Made by a program: the position numbers and the translations under genes
Shown: positions 15,275-24,109 of the stretch, one piece after another
How positions within the stretch are numbered: the first letter of the stretch is position 1
Layout: every line of letters starts with the position of its first letter
Notes under the pieces: generated by a model
The model's database searches: none
What the model saw: the letters and a program-made list of their open reading frames with translations, nothing else
What the model was told of the DNA's origin: nothing
Assembly (NCBI GenBank): GCA_944323705.1
Contig: CALUTM010000006.1
Span: forward strand, 1-52,639
Origin: Candidatus Gastranaerophilales bacterium
GTDB taxonomy: Bacteria > Cyanobacteriota > Vampirovibrionia > Gastranaerophilales > Gastranaerophilaceae
DNA: 52,639 nucleotides
Direction of reading: 5' to 3'

Positions 15275-17881
15275 ATGAATTGTTTTTTTAGAGATCAGCA
15301 GGAAGCTTTATTTAAGGCGAATAAGCCCTATCAGTATGTCGGCGGGGAATTTTTGTCTTATAATAAAGACTTTGATTCGGCAAGCGTGCGATTTGCGTTT
15401 GTATTTCCCGATAAATACGAAATAGGGATAAGTAATCTCGGTGTCAGAATAATTTATGACAGGGTTAACTCCTATAGACGTCCTGCGGGCGGGGATGAGC
15501 CCGATAAATATATTTCTCCTTTCATGGCAGACAGAGCGTATGCCCCCGAACCTGATTTTAAACCCGAATTTTTGTACGGTGTCGAATCAAAGCGTGCTCT
15601 TAAAGATTTCGACGGTGTAGGGTTTTCGCTCCAGTATGAATTGTCATACCCGACAGTTTTAAAAATGTTGGAAATGGGCGGTATTACGGTCAGAAGCGAT
15701 GAACGCAGAGAAGACGAGCCGATAGTTTTGGCAGGCGGACCCTGTACGTTTAATCCGCTTCCGATAAGTGATTTTATTGATGTGTTTTGTATCGGTGACG
15801 GTGAAGAGATGATGGTTGAGGTCTGTGAATCTTTGGAACGGACAAAAGGACTTTCCCGAAAAGAAAAAATAGAGGATTTGTGTAAAATAAAAGGTTGTTG
15901 GTCGTCCGCAATTTCTCGAGACGACTCCGGGCGGGAATGCGGAAATTACCGCTCCGTCGAAAAACGTATTTCGCCTCTTGTTTTGGAATATACGCCTACA
16001 TCTTATCCCATACCTTTTTCGAGTTCCGTTCATGACCGTGCAATTGTGGAAATCAGACGCGGGTGCGGAAGGATGTGCAGGTTCTGTCAGCCCGGACACG
16101 TAACTTTGCCCGTAAGAGAGCGTTCGGCGGAGGACATAATCAAGATTACAAAAGAACTTGTGAACAATACGGGCTATGACGAATATTCGCTGTTATCACT
16201 TTCTTCCAATGATTATTCAAACATCAAAGAAGTTATAAAAGAGCTTGCCTTGGATTTTAACGAGCGTAAAGTCTCGGTTTCGCTTCCAAGTCAGCGTATT
16301 GACGGATTTAACCTTGAACTTGCAAATTTGGTGCAGTCGGTGCGTAAGTCGGGAATGACGCTTGCACCTGAGGCGGGAAGCCAACGCTTGAGGAATGTTA
16401 TTAAGAAAAATATATCGGAAGAGCAGATTATAAATGCCGCACTCACGCTGTATGAAAACGGATGGTCAAAAATTAAATTCTATTTTATAGCAGGCTTGCC
16501 CACGGAAACAATTGAAGATATGGAGGAGATGGCGGAGCTTCTCAATAAAATTAAGTATCGCTCAAAACTTATAAAACGGGCAAAAGGATTGAACTACGGG
16601 CTTGAAATTACCTGCACGCTTTCGATTTTCGTTCCTAAACCCTTTACTCCGTTTCAGTGGTGTCCTCAGGCTGACCTGGATGAAGTGAGTGCACATATAG
16701 CATATTTGAAAGAAAAGGTTAAGCATATAAAAGGTGTAAAAGTAAATTATCACGAAAAGTATGTTTCGCAAATAGAGGCGGTTTTAACAAGAGGTGATGC
16801 GACTCTTTGCAGATACATAGAGGCACTGTACAAAAAAGGATGCTATCTCGATGCTTGGGGAGAGTATTTTGACAAAAATGTTTGGGCGGATACCGCAAAA
16901 GAATGCGGGTTTTCTTTGGAAGAGCTTGCCCGAAAAGAGTACGGATTGGATGAAGTACTACCTTGGGACTTTATAAATACGGGGTTGAGTAAAGAATGGC
17001 TCAAAAATGAGTATAAAGAAGCTTTCGCACAAGGTTGTGAATTTAACCTCCAGCCAACCTGTGAAAACAAATGTGTTCAGTGTGGTGTATGTCCGACTTT
17101 GGGTGTACATAAGGTTATGGCAAAGCCTTATACTGCCTCGGAGAAAGCTCAAAAGCTTGCTTCTAAGCCTTCTGCGGACCCGACAAGAGTTCATCCCGAC
17201 TTGAGTGTACCCGTATATAAATACAGACTAAAGATAACTAAGAAGGGACTTTTAAGGTACTTTTCGCACCTCGATTGGCAGAATACTTTTCATAAAGTAT
17301 TGGCAAGAAGCGGTTTAAACATGGTGTTTTCGCTTGGTTTTAATCCGACAATGAAGGTATCGATGGGTATAGCACTTCCTCTGTTTGCCGAATCGGAAGG
17401 GGAGCTTATTGATATAGAAATTTATGATAATTTATCTTGTGAAGAAATAAAAAACATTATTAATCCTAATTTGCCCCAAGGTGCGGAAATTGTAGATGCC
17501 CGACAAATCGACAGACACGCACAACCCGTCGAAACAGAAGCTCAGTGGGCGGAATACAGGATAACTCCATATAATAAGTCAAATGAAAAATTTCTTTACA
17601 ATTTGGAAAAATTCAGGTATGATGTTGATAAGGTTTTGTCTTCCGATGAAATTTTACTCACGAAGAAAAACAAAAAAGGTTTTGAAAAAACAACAGATAT
17701 TAAGAAATCTATAGGAACACACAGGTTTGAAAATAATAGTCTGTTTATATGTCTAAAAATCGGTCAGGGTTCAGAGATTCCTGCTTTGAGAGCGGATGAT
17801 TTGATGAAGCTTGTTAATGAAAATCAAATTTTTGACATTACAAGAGTCAGATTCCTGAATGAAAAACTGGATGAGATGTAG
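15275..17881 (+). CDS. Radical SAM fusion protein (TIGR03960/TIGR03936 type)
   Basis: 868 residues from ATG 15275. The frame is open 252 bases further upstream, but that part overlaps the divergent gene and its translation looks noncoding. The N-terminal part has a B12-binding-like fold and a radical SAM core with CGRMCRFC near 264-271 for the 4Fe-4S cluster. A Cys-rich segment (CENKCVQCGVC, about 595) may hold another cluster. The last 220 residues match the TIGR03936 domain (YRLKITKKGLLRYFSHLDW). This fusion commonly sits before RNase E/G genes, as here. The exact reaction is not established. TATTAT ends six bases before the ATG. Confidence 0.88.
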   Translation: MNCFFRDQQEALFKANKPYQYVGGEFLSYNKDFDSASVRFAFVFPDKYEIGISNLGVRIIYDRVNSYRRPAGGDEPDKYISPFMADRAYAPEPDFKPEFLYGVESKRALKDFDGVGFSLQYELSYPTVLKMLEMGGITVRSDERREDEPIVLAGGPCTFNPLPISDFIDVFCIGDGEEMMVEVCESLERTKGLSRKEKIEDLCKIKGCWSSAISRDDSGRECGNYRSVEKRISPLVLEYTPTSYPIPFSSSVHDRAIVEIRRGCGRMCRFCQPGHVTLPVRERSAEDIIKITKELVNNTGYDEYSLLSLSSNDYSNIKEVIKELALDFNERKVSVSLPSQRIDGFNLELANLVQSVRKSGMTLAPEAGSQRLRNVIKKNISEEQIINAALTLYENGWSKIKFYFIAGLPTETIEDMEEMAELLNKIKYRSKLIKRAKGLNYGLEITCTLSIFVPKPFTPFQWCPQADLDEVSAHIAYLKEKVKHIKGVKVNYHEKYVSQIEAVLTRGDATLCRYIEALYKKGCYLDAWGEYFDKNVWADTAKECGFSLEELARKEYGLDEVLPWDFINTGLSKEWLKNEYKEAFAQGCEFNLQPTCENKCVQCGVCPTLGVHKVMAKPYTASEKAQKLASKPSADPTRVHPDLSVPVYKYRLKITKKGLLRYFSHLDWQNTFHKVLARSGLNMVFSLGFNPTMKVSMGIALPLFAESEGELIDIEIYDNLSCEEIKNIINPNLPQGAEIVDARQIDRHAQPVETEAQWAEYRITPYNKSNEKFLYNLEKFRYDVDKVLSSDEILLTKKNKKGFEKTTDIKKSIGTHRFENNSLFICLKIGQGSEIPALRADDLMKLVNENQIFDITRVRFLNEKLDEM

Positions 17882-17928
17882 TTAGAAGAGTTTATTAATC
17901 TCTTCTGTAGCAAAAAGGATTTGAAAAA

Positions 17929-19632
17929 ATGAAAGATACGGTAGCTAACAAAATTATTATAGCCGAGCGTGACAATATCGCTGCGGTTGTTGAGAACGGA
18001 AAAGTCGCGGAATTTTATGTACATAGAGGCGAAATAATTCTCGGAGATGTATACTTGGCACAGGTAGAAAATATCTTACCGTCAATAGAAGCGGCTTTCG
18101 TTAATGTAGGCTCTGATAAAATGGGCTTTTTGCACGCCCAGGATGTAATGGGTAAGGGTGCTTTGCAGGATAAGTTAAAACCCAAACAAAAAATTGTTGT
18201 TCAGGTTGTGAAAGAACCCGTAGGACATAAAGGCCCGAGAGTTACAACGGAGATTTCTCTTCCGGGAAGATTTTTGGTTCTTATGCCCAATGAAACCGGG
18301 ATTAATGTCAGTAAAAAGATAACTTCTTCCAAGGAACGTGCAAGATTGAAGTCGATTGTTAATCTCCTTAAACCTGTAGGAATCGGGGTTATCGTAAGGA
18401 CTGAAGCTGAAGGTCAGACAGAAGCGGATATTCAGGAAGATTTGGAAATCCTGCTTGAAAAGTGGAATAATATTATAACTTCGGCTGAAAGTATGACGCC
18501 GCCAAGTCTTTTGTACAGAGATCAGGATTTGCTTTACAGAGTTATAAGAGAAGCTTGTAATGAAGAAACTCAGGAAATTGTTGTAGATACGGCATTTGCA
18601 CTTAATAGGGTCCAAAATATTCTTCAAAACTGGCACATGAACAAGAATATTAATGTTACTCTCTACAAAGGCTCGGAGCCGCTTCTCGTCGCAATGGATA
18701 TTCATAAAGAAATCAAAGCTGCATTGCAGATGAAGGTTAACTTACCTTCAGGCGGATATTTGTTTATACAAACAACCGAGGCTCTTACTGTTATAGATGT
18801 TAACAGCGGTAAGTTTACTAATTCTTCGACTCAGGATGAGACAATTCTAAAGACGAATATTGAAGCCGTTCACGAGATTGCACGTCAATTGAGACTTAGA
18901 AATATTGGCGGAATGATTATCATTGACTTTATTGATATGACTTCCCGCGTTGATAAGTTGGCAATGATGGAAGAACTCGAATTGGCAATGGAAGCTGATA
19001 AAGCAAAACCGCAAGTAGGGCAGCTCTCTGATTTAGGCTTGGTAGAGATGACGCGTCATCGTCAAGGTCAGGCTATCAGCGAAATTTTTGCAAAACGTTG
19101 TCCTCACTGCCAAGGAAACGGCTATATAATGGAGGATATCAAGTTTGCTTCGGCAACTTCGGAAGGCGAATATCGTGCAAAAGCTGCGAAGATTAAACTC
19201 CCAATGGGCGGCAAGAAAAAGTTTAACAATAATAAATTCAACAAGCCGGAAGAGGTTAAGGAACAAACAGTTGTTCAGGAAGAAAAACTTGAAACAACCG
19301 AGAATCCTTCCGTTAATGCTCAGGAAGCCGCTGTAGAGATTAAGCAGGAAAAGGAAACGAAAAAGGCACGCGGCAAGGGCAGAAGAAAACTTAAGGAAGC
19401 AGATGTTCAGCCGGAAGTTACGGCACAAACGGTTATAAATGAAAATTCGGAGATTGTGCCGGTGATTTCAGAAAATGCTGCCGTACAAGAGACGGAAAAT
19501 ACAGTACCGCAGCAGGAAAATGCGGAAGCTAAACCGACGGAAACCGAAGAAAAACCTGTAAGGAAAAGCCGCAGACCTAACAGAAATTCGCAGAAAAGAA
19601 CAAGAAAGACAACAAAGAAAGATGAAGAATAA
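17929..19632 (+). CDS. rne: Ribonuclease E/G
   Basis: A 567-residue endoribonuclease that starts mRNA decay and processes rRNA precursors. An S1 domain (about 38-125) is followed by the catalytic part, with metal-binding VIDVNSGK (about 285-292) and IIDFIDM (about 330). The zinc link reads CPHCQGNG (about 390). The C-terminal tail of 150 residues is low-complexity and charged, ending in a basic KSRRPNRNSQKRTRKTTKK stretch. It resembles the basic tail that binds PNPase in cyanobacterial RNase E, though no such binding is shown here. AAGGA precedes the ATG. It overlaps the next gene by 11 bases. Confidence 0.94.
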   Translation: MKDTVANKIIIAERDNIAAVVENGKVAEFYVHRGEIILGDVYLAQVENILPSIEAAFVNVGSDKMGFLHAQDVMGKGALQDKLKPKQKIVVQVVKEPVGHKGPRVTTEISLPGRFLVLMPNETGINVSKKITSSKERARLKSIVNLLKPVGIGVIVRTEAEGQTEADIQEDLEILLEKWNNIITSAESMTPPSLLYRDQDLLYRVIREACNEETQEIVVDTAFALNRVQNILQNWHMNKNINVTLYKGSEPLLVAMDIHKEIKAALQMKVNLPSGGYLFIQTTEALTVIDVNSGKFTNSSTQDETILKTNIEAVHEIARQLRLRNIGGMIIIDFIDMTSRVDKLAMMEELELAMEADKAKPQVGQLSDLGLVEMTRHRQGQAISEIFAKRCPHCQGNGYIMEDIKFASATSEGEYRAKAAKIKLPMGGKKKFNNNKFNKPEEVKEQTVVQEEKLETTENPSVNAQEAAVEIKQEKETKKARGKGRRKLKEADVQPEVTAQTVINENSEIVPVISENAAVQETENTVPQQENAEAKPTETEEKPVRKSRRPNRNSQKRTRKTTKKDEE

Positions 19633-19948
19633 AGTTGTTACCGTATTATTAATGTTGTTACTCTGTGTACCCGTGTATGCGGAGCCGATTTCTTCCGCAC
19701 AGACGGAAACAATAAGTTATAAACAACCGATAAGCCGCAGAAAGATTGCAAAGAAATTTCTTCTTGCTATGGCAGGCGTGGGAGTTTCCTCGGTCTTACT
19801 GTTTTTAATCTTAAGCCTTTATAATAAAGTAAGGGAAGGTGTTGCGGATAAATCAATTTTCGCAAGAGAGGGCGAATCTTTGGAGACTCCCGATAACATG
19901 GCTGATGCGATTAAAACTTTTCTTGAAAAAACCCGTTGGGACGGTTAG
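19622..19948 (+). CDS. Small membrane protein downstream of rne
   Basis: A 108-residue protein with a signal peptide ending near VPVYA (about residue 21). One strong membrane helix follows (about 45-68, FLLAMAGVGVSSVLLFLILSLY) and then a charged C-terminal tail of about 40 residues. If the signal is cleaved, the tail would face the cytoplasm. Its start lies inside the end of rne and it ends three bases before rsmI, so all three are probably one operon with translational coupling. I do not recognise a family. A link to RNase E localisation is only a guess from the arrangement. Confidence 0.7.
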   Translation: MKNKVVTVLLMLLLCVPVYAEPISSAQTETISYKQPISRRKIAKKFLLAMAGVGVSSVLLFLILSLYNKVREGVADKSIFAREGESLETPDNMADAIKTFLEKTRWDG

Positions 19949-19951
19949 AGT

Positions 19952-20761
19952 ATGGTTCGGAAGTTTAATTTCTACGTTGTTCCGACTCCTATCGGCAATA
20001 TCGGCGATATAACTTTAAGGGCAATAGACATCTTGAAAGAAGTTGATTTTATTGCTTGCGAAGATACAAGGGTGACTCAAAAACTTTTAAATCGTTACGG
20101 TATAAAGACAAAATGTATTTCTTATCACAAGTACAATGAGCGTGAAAGGGTAGAGTTTTTCTTAAGGGAATTAAGTGCGGGCAAGACAGTTGCATTGGTT
20201 TCGGATGCAGGAACTCCTATGATTTGCGATCCCGGGGGGGTAATTATAGATGAGCTTATTAAACACGGATTCTCTGTGTCGGCTTTGCCGGGTGCTTGTG
20301 CTTTGACGACATTTTTATCTCAGATTCCGAGAGCGTGTGAAGAGTTTATTTTTTTAGGGTTCATTTCAAGAAGCGAGAGTCGGATAAAGGAAGTTGTTAA
20401 GAAGTATTCGGGTGTAAATATGGTATTTTATGATTCGCCGGAAAGAATACTAAATACACTAAAAAGTATCAAAGAAGCCCGAGGAGACATTATAGTAACT
20501 GTCGGGCGGGAACTTTCCAAAATGTTTGAGGAGGTTAAAACAGGCTATATTTCTGAAATTTCGGATTATTATAAAGAAGAGGTGCGAGGCGAAATTGTCT
20601 GTATGGTGTATGGTGAAGAGGATTCAAAAGTCGCTGATTTGGATTATAAAATATCTCTTTTAAAGGCAAAGGGGTTTAAAGACAAGGAGGTTTCCGTAAT
20701 CCTTTCGACACTTTATAGGCTAAACAAGAATGAGTTATATAAACATATAATAGATATGTAA
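19952..20761 (+). CDS. rsmI: 16S rRNA (cytidine1402-2'-O)-methyltransferase
   Basis: A 269-residue SAM-dependent enzyme that methylates the ribose of C1402 in 16S rRNA near the decoding site. Family phrases are clear: VVPTPIGNIGDITLRAIDIL near the N-terminus, CEDTRVTQKLL, SDAGTPMICDPG (about 85-97) and PGACALTTFL. The GGGGGGG tract at about 20235 encodes part of the DPGGV turn. It is the fourth gene of the RNA-metabolism operon. Size is typical. Confidence 0.95.
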   Translation: MVRKFNFYVVPTPIGNIGDITLRAIDILKEVDFIACEDTRVTQKLLNRYGIKTKCISYHKYNERERVEFFLRELSAGKTVALVSDAGTPMICDPGGVIIDELIKHGFSVSALPGACALTTFLSQIPRACEEFIFLGFISRSESRIKEVVKKYSGVNMVFYDSPERILNTLKSIKEARGDIIVTVGRELSKMFEEVKTGYISEISDYYKEEVRGEIVCMVYGEEDSKVADLDYKISLLKAKGFKDKEVSVILSTLYRLNKNELYKHIIDM

Positions 20762-20866
20762 ATATTTGTAAATTTTTTTAAAAAAGTCCTAAAGTTTTTG
20801 AAAAAAATGCCGATAAGTATATTACGAGACTCAGAAAAATACATTTATCGGAAAGGACAAAAGGAT

Positions 20867-21022
20867 ATGTTAAAGAAGATTGCAACCCCATCAAACAACA
20901 CATTTAGCGGAGTTGAGTTCATATTAAGAGGGGCTAAAAAACGCAGGGCAATGGCAGTATCTAATGCAGTAATGATTAACGCTGAATCGGGAGTTCAGGT
21001 TAAACTGCAAGCTGTGAAGTAG
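20867..21022 (+). CDS. 51-residue basic protein with NTFSG motif
   Basis: The preferred ATG at 20867 has AAAGGA nine bases upstream. The frame extends to 20798 without a better start. The protein is short and basic, with NTFSG at residues 11-15, the xSFxG-like motif seen elsewhere, followed by the basic stretch RGAKKRR and an alanine-rich helix. It follows rsmI by about 100 bases and is closed by the hairpin at 21095-21128. I do not recognise the family. The basic patch could bind nucleic acid, but this is a guess. Confidence 0.6.
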   Translation: MLKKIATPSNNTFSGVEFILRGAKKRRAMAVSNAVMINAESGVQVKLQAVK

Positions 21023-21094
21023 GGGCGAGGTAAATTATTACTCCCCCGTTATGAAAAGGACTGTCTTGGAATAAGATAGTTGAGAGTATGAATA

Positions 21095-21128
21095 AAATCC
21101 TGATTTTATGGTCGGGATTTTTATTTTG
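21095..21128 (+). terminator. Rho-independent terminator
   Basis: AAATCCTGA pairs with TCGGGATTT (one G-T pair) around an eight-base loop, followed by TTTTATTTT. It lies 70 bases after the 51-residue gene and before the tRNA. Confidence 0.8.
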
Positions 21129-21167
21129 AAAAATAAAATATTTATGTTATTATTAATATATTAGCGA

Positions 21168-21257
21168 GGAGAAGTGGCCGAGTAGGTTTAAGGCGGCACC
21201 CTGCTAAGGTGTTGTATGGGGTAACCTGTACCGAGGGTTCGAATCCCTCCTTCTCCG
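21168..21257 (+). tRNA. tRNA-Ser(GCU)
   Basis: A 90-base tRNA with a perfect 7-bp acceptor stem (GGAGAAG/CTTCTCC) and a discriminator G at 21257. The anticodon loop is CTGCTAA with anticodon GCT at 21203-21205, reading AGC and AGU serine codons. The long variable arm is typical for tRNA-Ser, and GGTTCGAAT forms the T loop. CCA is not encoded. Confidence 0.96.
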
Positions 21258-21263
21258 TTTTTT

Positions 21264-21285
21264 GGGACCCGCAAGGGTCTTTTTT
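21264..21285 (+). terminator. Terminator of tRNA-Ser
   Basis: GACCC and GGGTC form a stem around a GCAA tetraloop, followed by six T. It begins nine bases after the tRNA. Confidence 0.85.
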
Positions 21286-21296
21286 AATGTGGAGAG

Positions 21297-21407
21297 TTAG
21301 AACGACAGGACAAAGCTGTAGTTAAGTTCCAAGCGACAAAGACAATTCCTAAAATATTTATACATTTGTTTTTGATTTGTTATTGTTGGTGCTAATTCTA
21401 CTTTCAT
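21297..21407 (-). pseudogene. 36-codon ORF, probable truncated gene start
   Basis: ATG at 21407 is preceded by AAAGGA, so it has a plausible ribosome site, but the frame ends after 36 codons next to the tRNA terminator. The peptide begins MKVELAPTITNQKQMYKYF and then becomes Cys- and Leu-rich. The first part looks like the start of a normal enzyme that has been cut off. It may be a decayed gene, or a real small protein. I cannot tell which family it came from. Confidence 0.35.
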
Positions 21408-21427
21408 ATATAATCCTTTCTTTTATT

Positions 21428-21631
21428 TTAACAATTTACAATAAGTTCGTCAATCGGATTTTGCTCCAATGACGCTTCAAAATGCCATAAAATTTTTTCA
21501 GGGCAATATTTAGCTTTTTCAATGATTAGTACTCCGTTTCTTTGTCCCAGAAATTCCGCTTCATTGAGTCTTTCTACATTATAGCTTTCAATTGATTCTC
21601 TTTTTGCACCCGCAGGAATATTTATTCCATT
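21428..21631 (-). pseudogene. Unstarted ORF fragment after Nudix gene
   Basis: An open frame of 67 codons runs from just inside the end of the Nudix gene to TAA at 21428, without any ATG, GTG or TTG at a usable place. The composition looks like real protein, for example INIPAGAKRESIESYNVERL and LIIEKAKYCPEKILWHFEAS. It could be the 3' part of a gene cut by the arrival of the Nudix gene, a frameshifted extension of the latter, or an ORF using a rare start. I do not recognise the family. Confidence 0.4.
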
Positions 21632-22134
21632 TTATCCGTTTTGTTTAAATATTCTTCATATAAAACGTAAGCTATGTTATCAGGGTGTTTTGGGTAAATT
21701 TTGTCGGTTACGGTTTCAAGCGGAACCCACTCTGCTGAGTCGACTTCTTCTGATAAAACTAAATTATCTTTGTCCGTTTGGGCAATAAAACCAAGCATAA
21801 GAGTTTGTTTTAAATGAAACCATAGGGAAGTAACATAACGCAATGTAGAAATATCTAAGCCGACTTCTTCCTTAATTTCTCTATTAATAGCGGCTTCCGC
21901 ACTCTCACCTTCTTGCATATATCCGGCAACAAAAGTTGAGTATTCTTTTGAAATGTATGACTGTTTTAGAAGCAGTACTTCATTGTGTGTATTTACTATT
22001 AGTGCTATTACACAAACAGGGAATAAGTTAAATCGGAAACAGTTGCATTGTTTGCAAAAAGGGATTAGTCCATCATCTCCTGCTTGCTTTTTTATTAATT
22101 TATTTCCACACACGGGACAATATTTAAATACCAT
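21622..22134 (-). CDS. Nudix hydrolase with zinc ribbon (NudC-like)
   Basis: A 170-residue protein. A zinc ribbon CPVCG...CKQC (about 6-30) precedes a Nudix domain with a complete Nudix box GYMQEGESAEAAINREIKEE (about 91-110) followed by VGL. Zinc ribbon plus Nudix is the layout of NudC-type NAD(H) pyrophosphatases, and the SLWFHLKQTLMLGF stretch sits where NudC has its SQPWPFPxS motif, but it is changed. Substrate therefore uncertain. TATTGT ends six bases before the ATG with no ribosome site, another possible leaderless start. Confidence 0.85.
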   Translation of the reverse strand: MVFKYCPVCGNKLIKKQAGDDGLIPFCKQCNCFRFNLFPVCVIALIVNTHNEVLLLKQSYISKEYSTFVAGYMQEGESAEAAINREIKEEVGLDISTLRYVTSLWFHLKQTLMLGFIAQTDKDNLVLSEEVDSAEWVPLETVTDKIYPKHPDNIAYVLYEEYLNKTDKME

Positions 22135-22264
22135 ATTTGTACAATAACATAAGTGTAAAAAATATTCTATAAAAATGTCCCTTTAGTTATATTAGTCTGT
22201 TAAATAATATCTGTAATACTTATAATTTATCATTTAATGTGACTTTCCGATGTATAATGGGAGT

Positions 22265-22936
22265 ATGACTATAGAAAAAAATATATTTCAACGATGTTCG
22301 CCGAATTATGATAAGTTGGAAGAATACGGATTTATAAAAAGTAATGGCAATTACAAGTTGGAAAAATCGTTTAAGAACGATTTATTTAAAGCAGTTATTG
22401 TAATCTGTTCTGACGGAGATATAACAGGCACCGTATATGATTTAGAAAATGATGATGAATATTTACCGCTGAGAGTAGAGAGTGCTTCTTATGCAAGTGA
22501 AGTCAGGAACGATTATGAAAAAATCTTGGAGGATATAAGGGAAAAATGTTTTACAAAGAAATACTACATTTTTCCGCAATCAAACAGAATTACAGAGATG
22601 GTGATGAAAAAATACGGAGATAAACCTGAGTTTTTATGGGAAACAACGCCGGGAACGGGGGTTTTTAGAAATCCCGAAAGTAAGAAATGGTACCTTGCAA
22701 TTTCAAATGTTGACAGGTCAAAAATTCAAGAAGATAAAAAGGGATTGGTTGAGGTTGCATTAATCAAGTTAAATCCTGATAATGTCAAGGAGATAACAAA
22801 ACAGGAACATTTTTATCCGGGTTGGCATATGAATAAAAAGTACTGGATAAGTGTGATACTGGATGAAACGGTTGCTGATGACAAAATCATGCAGCTTGTG
22901 GAGGAAAGTCACGGTTTTACGGTAAAGAAGAAATAG
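22265..22936 (+). CDS. MmcQ/YjbR-family protein
   Basis: About 223 residues from ATG 22265. An ATG at 22250 is also in frame. The C-terminal 100 residues carry the MmcQ/YjbR fold, with the typical phrase HFYPGWHMNKKYWISV (about 182-197) and a final LVEESHGFT. E. coli YjbR is a CyaY-like, double-wing DNA-binding protein of unclear role. The N-terminal 95 residues are an extension beyond the usual 115-residue size. TATAAT at 22253-22258 ends exactly six bases before ATG 22265, which favours a leaderless message from that ATG. Confidence 0.8.
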   Translation: MTIEKNIFQRCSPNYDKLEEYGFIKSNGNYKLEKSFKNDLFKAVIVICSDGDITGTVYDLENDDEYLPLRVESASYASEVRNDYEKILEDIREKCFTKKYYIFPQSNRITEMVMKKYGDKPEFLWETTPGTGVFRNPESKKWYLAISNVDRSKIQEDKKGLVEVALIKLNPDNVKEITKQEHFYPGWHMNKKYWISVILDETVADDKIMQLVEESHGFTVKKK

Positions 22937-22993
22937 GATTTAAAGCTGTTTGACATTATTTTTTTGTTTAAATTAGGTTTTACCAAATTGCAA

Positions 22994-24109
22994 TTAACCG
23001 AGCTTTCTCTTGAAAGTGCGGCCTGCAAGAGTGAGCGTTATGATTGCAATTATAATAAGGGGTATTAAATTTATCATAACATCTTCGATACCTATTCCTT
23101 TGAGAAATATTCCGCGGGTTAACACCATAAAAAATCTTACGGGATTCAGTAGAGTCAAGTATTGCAGGGTAATTGGCATATCTTCAATCGGAGAAATAAA
23201 ACCCGACAATAACACCGCAGGCATCATAAATGTCATAACACTTAAAATCGCTTGCTGTTGGGTGTTACAAATTGAAGAGATAAAAAGTCCGACACCTACT
23301 ATTGCAAGTAAAGAAATAAAAATTGAAATCATAAATAAAATAAATGAACCTGCAAACGGAATATGAAAGAATAGTATTATAATACCCGTCATTATCATGG
23401 TTAACATCATTGCAATTATTAAAGGCGGCACGGATTTTCCTAAAAGAATTTCAAAAGAAGAAAGCGGACTTACAATCAACTGGTCGAAGGTTCCAAGTTC
23501 TCTTTCACGTGCGATGGAAAGGGAAGTTAAGATTAGTGTTGTGACAAGTGAAAGCATCGCGACAATGACCGTCAAAATAAACCATTTATATTCAAGATTA
23601 GGATTAAACCAGTTTCTGACGGAAATGTTTATGCCTGCACTGTTTTGCGGGTGCGAAATTTCCTTGCCGTATGCCGAAATAATCTGCGAAGCATAACCTG
23701 ACGCAATTGAAGCGGAGTTTGTTTGCCTGCCGTCTGCTATTACTTGTACCTCAGTCGGTTTTTTTGCTTTAACATTACGGGCAAAATCGTTATTCAGCAT
23801 CAGTCCTATTTGAACTCTTTGGGTATCTATTTTATTTTTGAATTCCTGTTCATTATTCACATAATAAAACTTTCTGAATCTTGGAGAGTTTTCAAATCGG
23901 GATAGCAACTCTCTTGATTCAACGCCTTGCGAACGGTCAAGGACTACCGTGTCAATATTCTGAACCTCCATTGTTGCTGCATTTGAAAAAATCAGAAGCT
24001 GCATTAAAGGCATCCCGATTATTATCCCTTTAGTTTTAGGGTCATTCCATATTGTTATAAATTCTTTTTTAATAAGAGCAAGTACTCTGCGGAAAAAATC
24101 TCTAGGCAT
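22994..24109 (-). CDS. ABC-2 type transport permease (YbhR-like)
   Basis: A 371-residue membrane protein with one N-terminal helix, a large extracytoplasmic domain (about 45-170) and five or six C-terminal helices including RERELGTFDQLIVSPLSS (about 203-220), typical of ABC-2 exporters. It would pair with the preceding permease to form the export channel powered by the double ATPase. It is the last gene of a six-gene efflux operon and starts on the last base of the previous stop. Drugs or other toxic compounds are likely substrates by family, not shown here. Confidence 0.88.
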   Translation of the reverse strand: MPRDFFRRVLALIKKEFITIWNDPKTKGIIIGMPLMQLLIFSNAATMEVQNIDTVVLDRSQGVESRELLSRFENSPRFRKFYYVNNEQEFKNKIDTQRVQIGLMLNNDFARNVKAKKPTEVQVIADGRQTNSASIASGYASQIISAYGKEISHPQNSAGINISVRNWFNPNLEYKWFILTVIVAMLSLVTTLILTSLSIARERELGTFDQLIVSPLSSFEILLGKSVPPLIIAMMLTMIMTGIIILFFHIPFAGSFILFMISIFISLLAIVGVGLFISSICNTQQQAILSVMTFMMPAVLLSGFISPIEDMPITLQYLTLLNPVRFFMVLTRGIFLKGIGIEDVMINLIPLIIIAIITLTLAGRTFKRKLG

